Shown here one piece after another: positions 1 through 12,502 of a stretch of 64,000 nt of DNA. The stretch's first letter is position 1. Each line of letters starts with the position of its first letter. Origin of the DNA: Rhinopithecus roxellana (taxonomy: Eukaryota > Chordata > Mammalia > Primates > Cercopithecidae); the NCBI RefSeq assembly GCF_007565055.1, contig NC_044557.1, positions 78,626,595-78,690,594 of the forward strand. Reading direction: 5' to 3'. The position numbers and the translations under genes were made by a program. The notes beneath the pieces are model-generated. The model had not been told where the DNA came from. It saw only the letters and a list, made by a program, of their open reading frames with translations, and ran no database searches.

Positions 1-179
1 TAAGCACAAATGTGAAAACAGGTAAAGAAATCCACTTATATTCATCTTTAAGTTAATAAATGTGTAGGTGCATCTCTAACTGATTATTTCCTATGTGACT
101 AAAATGCAAAGTGTCCCAACTAAGATAATTATGAATAATTTCACCTCTGAGCATGGCTTTCATGTTCTTTTCTGTCTGT

Positions 180-1010
180 GAATAGCATCGTCATCTAACC
201 ATATAGCTGGCTGCCCAAGACAAAATCTTTAGTGTCATCTCATCTATACTTCACGAGAAACAGTCATCAGTCAGAGTCCTGCCACTAAAATTTCTCATAC
301 GCAGCCCTTCTTTCTAAATCCATTGCCAATTTCAGATAATCTTTTTTTTCAATCTGGGAAATTACAAATCTCTTTTACCCATTGTTCTTATGCTTCTATA
401 ATTCATCCTTCAACCTGCTTCCAAAATCTGCTTAAAATTCAATTATATTTAGGTTCTTCTATTATCAGTAGACAGAACACATTAAATATAAAATATGCAT
501 ACAGCATAATTCTGTTAATAATTCTAAACTATACAAATACTGAATCATTAAGTCAGACTAACACAAATACGATATCTTAGTATTAACTTTTACTACTGAT
601 TTTACCAACACAAGAATTCCAAGGATTTCCCAGAAATGTTCTTCCAGTATAGGAAGGAAAGAGATTAAAGTCTAGCTACTGAACCTTTTCCTTCTCAGCT
701 TCCAATCTACCTTTCTAGCCTCATCACACTCTTCACAAATATATACGCTCCAGCCTATACTTTATAAATTCCTGCAACATGATATGTTCTTTTTTATGAG
801 TTGCTACCTGAATTTCTCTCAATTTGAAATAGTCTTTCCATTTACCTAATGTATTCCTAAGTTGAATACCAAATTCAAAGGTCATCTTATTTTCGAAAGA
901 TGTCTCGATGCTCTTTCAAAATGAAGTATTCTCTCTCATTTTACCCTCATTCTCATAATTTGCAAGTGATATTGTCCTGTCCCACCCTCTAGATCTTAAT
1001 TTCTTCATAG
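180..1010 (+). mobile_element. L2 (LINE-2) 3' region remnant
   Basis: An old, strongly diverged LINE-2 copy. The order of CT-rich phrases (a GCCACTAAAATTTCTCATAC-type stretch, CTTAAAATTCAATTATATTT, then CCAATCTACCTTTCTAGCC and a CAAATTCAAAGGTCATCTTA block) follows the L2 3' region as I recall it. No intact reading frame is left; a short open frame at 323-580 is chance. L2 copies predate placental radiation and are usually 25-35% diverged, which fits. The edges are approximate. Confidence 0.55.
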
Positions 1011-1035
1011 GCATGCAACATTTTGTATCACTTTC

Positions 1036-1176
1036 TGTTTTCTAACTTTTATTTCAGGTTTCGGGGGTACATGTGCAGGACTGTTGTATAGGTAAACTCA
1101 TGTCACAAGAGTTTGTGGGACTGATTATTTCATCACCCAGGTACTAAGCCTAGTACCCAATAGTACCCAATAGTAA
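1036..1176 (-). mobile_element. L1 3'-end stub (L1PB/L1MA type), antisense
   Basis: About 140 bp matching the reverse complement of an older primate L1 3' end: AACTTTTATTTCAGG, then GGGGTACATGTGCAGG and TTTCATCACCCAGGTACTAAG. The element is heavily 5'-truncated. An 11-bp tandem slip (TAGTACCCAAT twice) sits at about 1152-1174. Confidence 0.8.
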
Positions 1177-1179
1177 TTT

Positions 1180-2505
1180 TTTTCAATACTTTAAGTATGA
1201 ATTAAATACTATTCAATACATTTAAGTAATACTTTCAACACACATATATGACACATAATAGAGCCTGTTTTTATAAATGAATGCATCCATTAGAAATTTT
1301 CAATAGCATCAATAGTTTCTATACATTCTTACAGAGTCTGATCATTGTTTTTCCTTGTTCGAGAGTAATTAGTTCACAAGGAAATTTCATTTTTCAGATG
1401 GTTAGACACACTTCATTCTAAATTAAAAACTGGATAAATAAACTAGCATTAGAAATTATGCGATCCTTGAGTTCGAGGTTAGTGTGAAATTGCTCTTGAT
1501 GTTCATTTCTTTGTCCTTGACTTATGGTGCTTTCTTTGAATTTTCTTAGAAAGTCACGAAATATTATTTGGACAAATTCATGTATTTCCTATTTCCATGA
1601 CTGGTGGGCTTTTAAAAAAATGTCTCAGCCGAAATGAGTATGTATTAGTGCTAACAATATATAATACAATTTTCTCCATTCTGGGCCAGGTGCCAGCACC
1701 TGCAGTTTTATAAAGTTCTATAAAAGGTGCCTCACAGCTGAAGGCTTAACTACCATTTTTCTCTACAGTGTCATTATTAAAATTAATTGATATTGGCAGT
1801 GATGGCCTTTCAGTTCTTTCCGTAGGAAAGAATAAATTATTCTGTCACAAATGTCCAAAGTATTTCTCTGTGTCTTATATCATAGAAAAAATGATATAAT
1901 AATATATTTCTTTATAACTACCAGAGAAATCTTAACTGAAATGAAAACTAGTCATGAATCTTAACACGTAAAGATAATATTCTTTCAAACAAAAGGTATA
2001 TATGATAGATAGATATAGGTTCCTACTACTTTGCACTGTTAATATCTCTCTCTTCATCTACTCTATAATAATATCCAAGGAGGGGTTCATATTAACATGA
2101 TGGTCTCATTCACCAAACAGCTTAACACATTGTAAATATTGTTTTCATAATGATTACTATTGTTATTATTTTACCTATTTTTATATCAGGTATATTTTAT
2201 CAAAATTACATGTTGCTCAAAAAAATATATGAGTGCTAAGTCTGTAGATTTATCATTTGACTTAATTTATATAAGTATAACTTGTTCACATCTGCTGAGT
2301 TTTTCAAAGTATAATATCAACAAAATAATTCAGAGAACACACATCATAAGTGTTGAATTTAGAATGAATTCAGCTAAGGACAGAAAAAAGATACTAATCA
2401 TGGAATTTAATTTAGAATTGATGAGGTTTTTGTTCTTGTAAGAATTGTTTTGAATAGTTTTAACTCTTTTTATATCTAATAATTTTCAAAGAAATTATAA
2501 GAAAA
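1180..2505. other. Unique AT-rich sequence, no gene seen
   Basis: No recognisable exon, RNA gene or clear repeat. Short open frames (such as 2160-2441) have low-complexity AT-driven composition and no family resemblance. Confidence 0.6.
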
Positions 2506-2508
2506 AAT

Positions 2509-2812
2509 CCACCAGGCATGGTGGCACATACCTGTAACCACAGCACTTTGGGATGCTGAGGTGGGCAGATCACGAAGTCTGAGATCAAGACCATCCTGGG
2601 CAACATGGTAAAACCCCATCTCCACTAAAAATAGAAAAATTAGCTGGTTGTGGAGGCATGCACCTATGTCCCAGCTACTTGGGAGGCTGAGGCAGGAGAA
2701 TAGCTTGAAACTGGGAGGCGGAGTTTGCAGTGAGCTGAGATAGGGCCACTGCACTCCAGCCTGGTGACACAGTGAGACTTCGTCTCAAAAAAAAAAAAAA
2801 AAAAAAAAAAAA
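2509..2812 (+). mobile_element. Alu (AluS-like)
   Basis: Full-length dimeric Alu ending in a 26-bp A tail at 2787-2812. The left arm GGCATGGTGGC, the pol III B-box region and the right arm TGCACTCCAGCC are present. Divergence is moderate. The antisense open frame across it is an Alu artefact. Confidence 0.93.
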
Positions 2813-4018
2813 CAATCATTTAAGATTAACAAAAGATTTCTCAGATTGCAACAAAAGATTGTGGCAGGTAAAGTAACAGAAGTGCTATCTTAAGAGAAAA
2901 AAATGTTTTATATTAATTTAAAATTCAGATGGTCTCTGGAGAATTAACTGTAGTATAATTTTTCTATTAATGTGAAACCCTTAGAAAAAAGGTAAACCAG
3001 TAAGAATTCACTTATTAAATAAAACTACCTTTGCTGCTATTTTATGTTGATGGCAAATATTTTATAGCAATTCTTTTAATATACACATTCAACAATCATT
3101 AGACTGGGAAAATTTGATTTGTCTACATTGTTATTCCATCCTATTCATTCATTCTTTCTTCTGCTAATGCCTTTATCATAGCAATGGAAGTCAACCACAA
3201 ACAAATATAAACATCAAGTTCAATAACTATAATCCAAATTCTCTAGAACATACAGTCTCCAAATAATCTTTTGTTCTGCCAAAGTTTGAGCTGTACTCTT
3301 CACACAAAAATAAAATTTACCTTTGTTTTTTAGGTAGCCATTTGCTTTTAAGCAGGAATCAGAGGCAATTAAATTTTGGATGTGGTACCAAAAAAGAAAA
3401 AAATCATGCCTGGTTCCACAAAAGTATGTAAATGGAAAGAAGGGAAAGCTAGGTGAATTCACCATATGAGAAAAGAAAACATGCTCAGTCAAGACTAAAC
3501 AATTAGAACTCAGATGCCCCGTAGCAACAGAAAATTACAAGGCAAAGTGAGAAATCAAGCAACAAGTACGAGTGAGAGTCGGGAGAGTGATTTTAAGTTT
3601 CCTTATGCAGAGGGTACATTTACTGATCATAGGTGGAAAAAATGATACTAAATGAATTGTGGATAAATACAAGCACTTGTATCTTAGAGGTGCCCTGCTG
3701 AATATTTTGTTGATTTTTCTCAGTATTTACTTTTTTCTATTTTCCTAAGTTACAGAAAAAGAGTTTTATATATTTAGAGTCCTTGCCTGAGAAGAATGCA
3801 TAGTATTACTGAGAAGACAACTTTTTAGTACAGAAACATAGAAAAATGCAAGAGAGAACGTGATCAATTTCTAAATTGTGTAGCTCTTACTGTAAATACG
3901 ATTTGAGTTTAGAGAAGAACAACTTCTATACAAGAACTTAAGAGAGGCTGTGAAAGCTCCTGCAGTTTGAATGTTGGAGAGGGGGGAAAAAGAAAAACCC
4001 ACTAACGGTAGGTGGAAT
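2813..4018. other. Unique AT-rich sequence, no gene seen
   Basis: No recognisable exon or repeat. The 90-codon antisense frame at 3220-3492 has no family resemblance. Confidence 0.55.
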
Positions 4019-4029
4019 GAAAAATTGGA

Positions 4030-4458
<429 letters not shown>

Positions 4459-4513
4459 GAAAAATTGGAGATGTGTTTTTGTTTTCCGTGTTGAGTGTCT
4501 TACCACATCCCTT

Positions 4514-5100
4514 TGTATTAGTTTCATATTGCTGCTACAACAAATTATGACATAATCAGCAGTTTAGAACAACATAAATTATATAACTGTTCAACTGGAA
4601 GTCTGAGTGAGCTCAGCTTTTTCCTCTGCTTTATGTCTTTCAATGCCAAAATCAAGGCTTGCTGGGGTCTTTTCTTGAAGCTCTGAGAGAAAATTCCCTC
4701 CTTGCTCTTTCAGGTCTTTGGGTAAAACCTGTTACTTTGGTTATAGGCTGAAATCTCTTTTGTTTATTGACTGTTGTCCAGGAGGTTTTATCAGCTTCTA
4801 AATTTCTCTGGCATTCCTTGACTTGTGGACCCACTCATCTTCAAAACCATCAATGACTTCTTCTCACACCTTATCTCTCTTACCTACCATCTAGCCCTAG
4901 CCTAAGTACACTCTACTTTTAATGAAGATGAATGCAGGTAATTCTATTCAGCCAAACTAAATAACTCACGATAATCTCTATTTTAATGTGCATAACCTTG
5001 ATTACATCTACAAATCCCCCTTTGCCATGCAGCCTAACCTATTTAAAAGCTACAAAGATAAGGGCATGGTCATCTTTGGAAGACTTTCATTAGCGTTTGA
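4514..5100 (-). mobile_element. MLT1-type MaLR LTR, antisense
   Basis: Begins TGTATTAGTTTCATATTGCTG, the reverse complement of the usual MLT1 3' end. It runs through AATCAAGGCTTGC and TCTTCAAAACCATCAATGAC to CATGGTCATCTTTGGAAGAC, close to the reverse of the family's 5' end. It is a solitary LTR of the ERVL-MaLR group. Exact right edge and subfamily are uncertain. Confidence 0.7.
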
Positions 5101-5109
5101 GAATGCTTT

Positions 5110-7115
5110 GATGAAAATATCAGTAACTTCACCTATTTGCTTGTGGACAGTTCTTATCTGCCAAAATGTATCAACCTAGTATGTAATGTTGCCAAGAAGT
5201 GCCAGAGAATGAACACCCTAGAGAAGCAGCTCTCAAAAATGACTAAAGGACTTTGTGTGCAAATAAATAAATTAATTAATTAAATAACTTCCATGTATCT
5301 CAGGCTGGACACTTCTAACTGCATGTGTTTTACATGATTTCTCAGAGTTCCCCAGCAAGAACAAGATTCACTTGTCAACCAGACGTAACTTGTTTAAAAG
5401 TGTACCCTTTTTTTGCTTTCTTCTTTTTTCTGTCATGTCCCTATTCTCTACCACTGTTTCTTGAGAAATATTGTTTTCTGTTTTATTGTTCAAAACATTA
5501 TTTAGCATATGAAACGGTAACTGACAATGGAAGCATGTTTTAATAATTTATAAAAATCTCTTCACACCATTTCTATAGTTAATACTGCTAACAACTCTGA
5601 ATTGGGAATTTTCCATAGCCTATTTTTAAAAATGAATATATTAAAATTACAATCTTTGGGTAACTGAGGAAAGTCATAGATCATAAATGATATGTGAGAA
5701 TCTTAACTCAGAAATACATCAAACCCTGTGCATTTTCTTCTGTACTGTATAAACTGAGGGAGGCATAATAAGAATTCCCAATTTTACCATATTTCATGCA
5801 TAAAAATTTGGTCACAGAGGGCTTATCTAATTTGGCCAAGATTACAAGCCTAGAAAGGAACATAATCAAGACTAGCATTCATGCATTATTATTCCTGATC
5901 ATGTTGTGTTCAATACATAGCAAGAAGATGTTTAAACAAGTTGAAGGCAGTTTGTTGAAGGTCTTGAGTATTATCCAAGATGATTTGGAAATAATTCTCT
6001 TAGTAATTAATCTTCTTATTCCATGGGAGATTTTTGGAATGTGCAATAATGAAAATGTGATTTTATATCAAAACTTATTTTTATTGATTTTTGCCAAAAT
6101 AATATTTTAAGAAAATTAATCTGCCAAAGGTATGCAAGATGAGGAAATTTCTTACCTGCCAAGATGATTTGGAGGAGTATGAAACTGAGGGCAGAAAAAC
6201 TAAAGCTAAAGGGGTGGTTACTTTAATAATGCAGGCAACAAGTAATAAGGAACTGAAATAGAGTAGTGGCAAGGAGACTAGTAATGGATAAATATCAAGG
6301 TCAGTTATGGAAGCATTGATAGAAAGAAGAGATTGATTGCATGAAAGACGTATTGTGTTATCATGACAGTACATGTCAATCTTTCCTTTTTAAAATATGG
6401 AAAACTACTGTTTGCCTATAATGATATTTGTCTGTCTGTGTGTGTGTGTATGTACCTTTTTAATCTATGATACAACGTGAAAATAAAGTCTTACTCAAAG
6501 CTTTTGAGTAATGTAAATCATCCACTACCCCATTACTCAATGATCCTCCATCCATACATGTAATATTCAGGCCTAGGGATTTATTTGCCAAAAGGAATAC
6601 AATTATATGAAAGTATTTTTCAAAACTGTATGTTTGGCTATTAACACTATTAAAACACTTGTGAGGGCTAGTTAAATATCAGGACTATCAAGGAGAAAAA
6701 TCTCACATCATATGATATTACCTAATTTTCTAGTCAAGTCAGAAGACACACGCAGTGCCAGATTCTTGAGTCTGAATAAAAGAAGCAATGTTAATATCTT
6801 TCATTTTGTGTATAATTTATAACTAGGCATTTTTGAATATAGTAGATAATTTTACATGTAGTTACAGAATATTATGAGTATAAATCACTACAGTTTAATA
6901 AACATTACCCTAATATTCACATAATCAAAGAAAAGAAATAATCTGCTGGATTAACCTGAACGATATTACCATTTCTCTTCTGGATGCTTATAATGGGATT
7001 CCACAGGATATCCAAACTTCCGTTTTACTTGTATCTCTTTGTCTTGTTCATAGTCCATTCTCAATTAACAGCAGATGAATAGAACTTAAAAGTAAAAGAA
7101 TCTTAAATAACATCA
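5110..7115. other. Unique AT-rich sequence, no gene seen
   Basis: Contains short A/T runs, a TAAATTAAT-type stretch near 5260-5285 and a short TG tract near 6430-6450. The open frames at 5796-6110 and 6081-6374 overlap on opposite strands and resemble nothing I know. Confidence 0.55.
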
Positions 7116-7119
7116 CATA

Positions 7120-7640
7120 ATGTCTTCACTGAAAACACTCTACAGGTCTCCCCTTATAATGAAAATGAGATCCAAATTCTTCATCATGGTGAAGAAATTC
7201 CCTGCACACTGTGATGTGTGCCCACATATCTGACTTTGTCTACCACTCTCCCTTTTATACAGTTTTAGCTTCATTGGATTTTGTTGTTGTTGTTACTTTG
7301 ACACATTTTATATTACTTTCAATTAGTAAATTATAATTGTATTGCATTTATGGAGTACAGTGTAATGTAAACATTCTTCTCAAGAAACTTCAGAGGGCTG
7401 CTGCTTCTCATAATTCAGATCCAAAATCCACTATTACCTCCTCAGCAAGACTATCTCTGACCACTCAATGTAGAATAGACCTTGTCGTAGTCCTTACATC
7501 TATGAAAGTTAATTTTATTTTGCTGATTGTTATTTTTAACTTCTCCCTACTAGCGTTTGAACTCTACCACATACAGTGATCATGATACTGCCAAACACTT
7601 AGTAAACATGCACTAAACAACTGTCAAATTAGGTGATTGC
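7120..7640 (+). mobile_element. L2 (LINE-2) 3' region remnant
   Basis: GAGATCCAAATTCTTCATCA, CACTCTCCC, ACCTCCTCAGCAAGACTATC and a closing ACTTAGTAAACATGCACTAA follow the order of the L2 3' region. Highly diverged with no usable frame. Confidence 0.6.
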
Positions 7641-7999
7641 ATAATAGCAGGTACTAAACAATAAATGATTATATAATTTTTAACTTAAAACTTACAATAG
7701 ATTTTAGGTAGATATTTCAATATCTGAATAACTTAAGTATAAATTGTTTCTAATTTGCATGTGATCTTTGATAGAAGCTGATATTCTGAAAACTACGGAA
7801 TAGTTTCCTCAATATTCAACACTGTATTTTAGCTATAATCGTTATACTATAAACCTTGTCTAATATTATGTGACTTTCTAATAATTCATATTTGTTGACA
7901 CTAATAAATATACATACAGATATGAGAAAATACAAGTTTTAATTAAAATACGTTAATATCTATAATATACATTTCTTAAATGATTCTAAATTATGACAA

Positions 8000-8145
8000 C
8001 AGAAAAATGAAATAGAAAAGGAAGAGGGAAGAGTGAGAAGGGAGAAAAGAGAAAGAGGCAGGAGGAGAGGAAAAGGAAGAGGAAGAGAGAGGCAGAGGCA
8101 GAAGAAAAGGAAGAGGAAGAGAAAGGGGGAGAGAACAGGATCAAC
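8000..8145 (+). repeat. Purine-rich tract (GGAAGA-like)
   Basis: About 145 bp that is almost all A and G on this strand, with irregular GGAAGAGGAAGAG units. It is a low-complexity polypurine:polypyrimidine stretch, a class that can form triplex DNA. Confidence 0.9.
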
Positions 8146-8159
8146 AGATATAAAACAAA

Positions 8160-10045
8160 ACTATTACTAACCTAGCATTCTCACTTTTATATAAAACAGC
8201 CATTGATTTGCAGACATCATTTATCAGTATATTTTAATCCATTGAAGGACAAATTTATTCTGTTAAACACTGTTAAGATGAGTTCAAACTATTAAAAATA
8301 TAAATGAGAAATAAACAACAAAGTGGCTCTTGTTTTATTAGAACTGAGTGACTGAAATTAATTGTGATAACAGTCACTTAGGTTATAGTGGCACATGAGA
8401 AGTACTGTGAAAATGTCAGTTCAATTGTCTCCCTAGTTAGCAGCATGACTTGTCAGGCTGTCTAGATCAGGTTTTGGACAAAACACATGATACAGGTAAT
8501 TTGCCTATAGGATCCACTCATGTCATTTACGTTGTCACTTAACAACATTCATCTGCAGATCTACAGACACTGGAAGACACACACCACACATAGCCTTGTG
8601 AACTTCTTACACATTGATGGAGATGCTCTGATATGTATATTAATCTCATATGTGAAGTTACATTTAGGATGCCAAAGAAAAGTTAGACTAATTAGCAGTA
8701 GCACACACTACATGATGAATTTAACAATACCTTATCTGGTGGGTTAATATTCTTGATTTTTAAATACATAACTTACTAGCTGAGTTACAGTATAATTATG
8801 CCAAAATAAAAATTTATATTGTTTATGTTGACTTTGTTCTTCATTTGCTCATCAAATTAAATAATATATTTTTGGGGAATAAATATTAAAAGAGTACACT
8901 GTTCATATTTGTATTTAAGTGTCATTTTTCTGAAAATTGTTTCTTGGATTTACTGTTTGTGGCTTATGCTTCTTTTTTGTTTTAATATCATTTGAGAAAA
9001 ATGGTTTTTAAAAATATATAGTCTTTAAAAGCATTTGTATATGTCAAGTTCTATTAATTTTTAAGAGCTATCTTGCTTTTGAAACTTTTGATATGCATGT
9101 CAAGGAGGTGGACTCCAAATTCATTTATAAATTAATTCACTGAAACACTAATTGAGCAAATATATTTTAGGACACTTGCCTGTACAATGCATTGTGTAAG
9201 GCACCTAATGATAATGGTGAAAGGATAGATTTAGATTATTAAGTTGCTTTTACTCTACTAGGTAGGTCCAAAAAACATGAGCACTCAATATGGCAAATTA
9301 TAAAATGTGTGAGCATGATATACTATAGATACAAAACAAAACAAACATTATTAGATTTTCTGGTTTGCATTTTTAAAAGTTTTTTTTTTTTTTTTTTTGT
9401 CAGGGATGACTTCCTGGAAGTTCTGAAGTTAAACTGAGAAGTAAAGTAACAGAGGAAAGAGTATATGACAAGACCTGAAAGGCAAGAGATAGTAGAGTAG
9501 TATTAAATAAAGTAAAATAAAATGAAAATTCAGAATGACTACAGAATAAATTTTCAGTGTCGGACAGAAAAAGGTAAAAAGACAGCTAAATAGGATTTTG
9601 TCGGCTCTGTTAAGTTGTCTAGATTTTATCTCAAGTTCAATGGCACAGTCATTGAAAAGTTTATACAATAGGTTATATAAATGACATTTCATGTAAATTC
9701 TATTTTTACAAGAATCAAGGTGAGTAGGGAAACTTGGAAGCACAGAGACTTCTAGAAGTTTGCTGCAGGTATCCAGTTGAGCGATAATGGGAGTGACGAG
9801 GTAGAGATGTTAGAAGTCAAAAACAATAATAATCTCTTCCCACAAAATAATAAACCAAAAATATTGTCTAGAATCTGAGAATATGGATAAGTTCCAAATG
9901 ATATAAAATTCAGGCTATTTTATTCTTTTTCTAGACTCAAAGATGTTAAAATATTTAAAATGAGGCATATAAAAATATTAGCTATTTTAATGATCTGTTC
10001 TAAGATATGTCAGTATATATACCATGTTGAAAATACAAAGTTTTC
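8160..10045. other. Mostly unique AT-rich sequence
   Basis: No exon recognised. It holds an 18-bp T run near 9380 and a likely antisense L2 3' end listed separately. The 104-codon antisense frame at 9429-9743 has no recognisable domain. Confidence 0.5.
9118..9215 (-). mobile_element. L2 3'-end fragment, antisense
   Basis: TTAATTCACTGAAACACTAA, then TGAGCAAATATATTTTAGG and CAATGCATTGTGTAAGGCAC, resembles the reverse complement of the L2 3' end. Very old and short, so tentative. Confidence 0.4.
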
Positions 10046-10047
10046 TG

Positions 10048-10232
10048 ACTGGTGTTTTTCAAACTATAGACCTTGAACTGCAACAGCATAACCTGAGAAA
10101 CTTATGAAAATAGAAATTCTTGGGCCTCAGTTCGGTCCTACTGAGTCAGGACACTCTGAGATTGTAGACTAGCAATCCAGTTTTAACAAACCCTTCAGGT
10201 AATTTTTGTGCATGAAAAGTTTGAAACCACTG
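10048..10232 (+). mobile_element. MER5A-like hAT-Charlie DNA transposon
   Basis: A 185-bp non-autonomous element close to the usual 189 bp of MER5A. Degenerate terminal inverted repeats remain: ACTGGTGTTTTTCAAACT on the left and AGTTTGAAACCACTG on the right. Internal phrases GGGCCTCAGTTC and CTGAGTCAGGACACTCTGAG fit the family. I could not confirm an 8-bp target duplication. Confidence 0.75.
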
Positions 10233-10579
10233 CTACTGTAAAATTTGCATTGTGTTTGTTTATTTCATTTTAAAAATACTCATTTCCTTCTTCATATACA
10301 TTTTTAAACAGCCTATCAAAATCTCCATTTGCAAAGTGAAAGATGTTCAGAAAAATATTAACAGACACAGGACACTACACAAATAATCTGAGGCACAATT
10401 ATGAGGGTCACAAGGACTTGATAAAAGAGTGCTATGCACATAATTGTCAGATTCACCAAGATTGAAATGAAGGAAAAAATGTTAAAGGCAGCCAGAGAGA
10501 AAGGTCAGGTTACTTACAAACGGAAGCCCATCAGACTAACAGTGAATCTCTGAGAAGACACTTTATAAGCCAGAAGAGA

Positions 10580-10816
10580 ATGGGGACCAAAATTCAACAC
10601 TCTTCTGAGTTGAAAAAACACAATTTTCAACTCAGAATTTCATATCCAGCCAAATTAAGCTTCATAAATGAAGGAGAAATAAAATCCTTTACAGAGAAGC
10701 AAATGGTGAAAAATTTTGTCACTACCAAGTCTGCCTTACAAGAGCTCCTGAAAGAAGCACTCAACGTGGAAAGGAACAACCTCTACCAGTCACTGCAAAA
10801 ATATGCCAAAGTGTAA
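10580..10816 (+). pseudogene. L1 ORF1p C-terminal fragment
   Basis: The last 70-odd codons of L1 ORF1, the RNA-binding chaperone that coats L1 RNA in the cytoplasmic RNP. The frame shows the family's C-terminal features: a Tyr-Pro-Ala-Lys-Leu-Ser-Phe segment and an ELLKEALN helix just before the stop. The promoter, coiled coil and RRM are missing because the element is 5'-truncated. The start codon given is only the first Met in frame. Confidence 0.88.
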
Positions 10817-10879
10817 AGACCATCGATGCTAGGAAGAAACTGCATCAACTAATGGGCAAAATAACCAGCTAACATCATA

Positions 10880-11077
10880 ATGACAGGATCAAATTCATAC
10901 ATAACAATATCAACCTTAAATGTAAATGGGCTAAATTCCCTAATTAAAAGACCCAGACTGGCTAACTGGATAGAGTCAAGACCCATCAGTGTGCTGTATT
11001 CAGGGGGCCCATCTCATGCACAGACACACATAGGCTCAAAATAAAAGGATGGAGGAAGATCTACCACACAAATGGAA

Positions 11078-11113
<36 letters not shown>

Positions 11114-11799
11114 CGGGTGTTGTAATCCTAGTCTCTGATAAAACAGACTTTAAACCAACAAAGATCAAAAGAGACAAAGAAGGACATTACATAATGGTAA
11201 AGGGATCAATTCAACAAGAAGAGCTAACTATCCTAAATATATATGCACCCAATACAGGAGCACCCCGATTCACAAAGCAAATCCTTAGAGGCCTACACAG
11301 AGACAAAGACTCCCACACAATATTAATGGGAGACTTTAACATCCCACTGTCAATATTAGACAGATCAATGAGACAGAAGGTTAACAAGGATATCCAGGAC
11401 TTGAACTCAGCTCTGCACCAAGTGGACCTAACAGGCATCTACAGAAATATCCGCCCCAAATCAACAGAATATACACTCTTCTCAGCACCACATCACACTT
11501 ATTCCAAAATTAACCACATAGTTGGAAGTAAAGCACTCCCCAGCAAATGTAAAAGAACAGAAATCACAACAAACTGTCTCACAGAATACAGTGCAATCAA
11601 ATTACAACTCAGGACTAAGAAACACACTCAAAACTGCACAACTACATGGAAACTGAACAACGTGCTCCTGAATGACTACTGGGTACATAATGAAATGAAG
11701 GCAAAAATAAAGATGTTCTTTGAAACCAATGAGAACAAAGACACAACGTACCAGAATCTCTGGGACACATTTAAAGCAGTGTGTAGAGGAAATTTATAG
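10880..11799 (+). pseudogene. L1 ORF2p endonuclease domain, broken
   Basis: The ORF2 start ATG is at 10880. The EN (APE-like) domain follows but is frameshifted by a 32-bp A run at 11081-11112. It is open again from about 11194 with LTILNIYAPN and MGDFN. Two active-site positions differ from the family: the Asp of the SKIDH motif is Asn (codon 11512-11514), and the SDH motif reads TEY (Tyr at 11587-11589 in place of the catalytic His). A lost G near 11790 causes the stop. EN normally nicks TTTT/AA target DNA; this copy could not. Confidence 0.9.
11081..11112 (+). repeat. Expanded A32 homopolymer inside L1 ORF2
   Basis: Thirty-two consecutive A where related L1 copies have about seven. It lies between the Asn-Gly-Lys-Gln codons and the Ala-Gly-Val codons of the EN domain, so it is an internal expansion and not a tail. 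Confidence 0.93.
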
Positions 11800-11936
11800 C
11801 ACTAAATGCCCACAAGAGAAAGCAGGAAAGATCTAAAATCAACACTCTAACATCATAATTAAAAGAACTAGAGAAGCAAGAGCAAACAAATTCAAAAGCT
11901 ATCAGAAGGCAAGAAATAACTAAGATCAGAGCAGAA

Positions 11937-12137
11937 TTGAAGGAGATAGAGACACAAAAAAACCTTCAAAAAATCAATGAATCCAGGAGTTGGTTTTTTG
12001 AAAAGATCAACAAAATTGACAGACCGCTAGCAAGACTAATAAAGAATAAAAGAGAGAAGAATCAAATAGACACAATAAGAAATGATAAAGGGGCTATCAC
12101 CACCAATCCCACGGAAATACAAACTGCTATCATATAA
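11937..12137 (+). pseudogene. L1 ORF2p inter-domain (cryptic) fragment
   Basis: A 66-codon open stretch of the region between EN and RT. The characteristic INESRSWFFEKINKIDRPLA block is at about residues 14-32. It ends where TCATATAAT replaces the family's arginine-glutamate-tyrosine codons, giving a premature stop. Confidence 0.88.
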
Positions 12138-12502
12138 TATAAGCACCTCTATGCAAATAAACTAGAAAATCTAGAAGAAATGGATAAATTCCTGGACATA
12201 TACACCCTCCAAGACTAAACCAGGAAGAAATTGAATCCCTTAATAGACCAATAACAGGCTCTGAAATTGAGGCAATAATTAATAGCCTACCAACGAAAAA
12301 AATTCCAGGACCAGATGGATTCACAGCCAAATTCTACCAGAGGTACAAAGAGGAGCTGGTACCATTCCTTCTGAAACTATTCCAATTAACAGAAAAAGAG
12401 TCAATCCTCCCTAATTCATTTTATGAGGCCAGTATCATCCTGATACCAAAGCCTGGCAAAGACAGACACATAAAAAAAGAGACTTTTAGACCAATAAACC
12501 TG

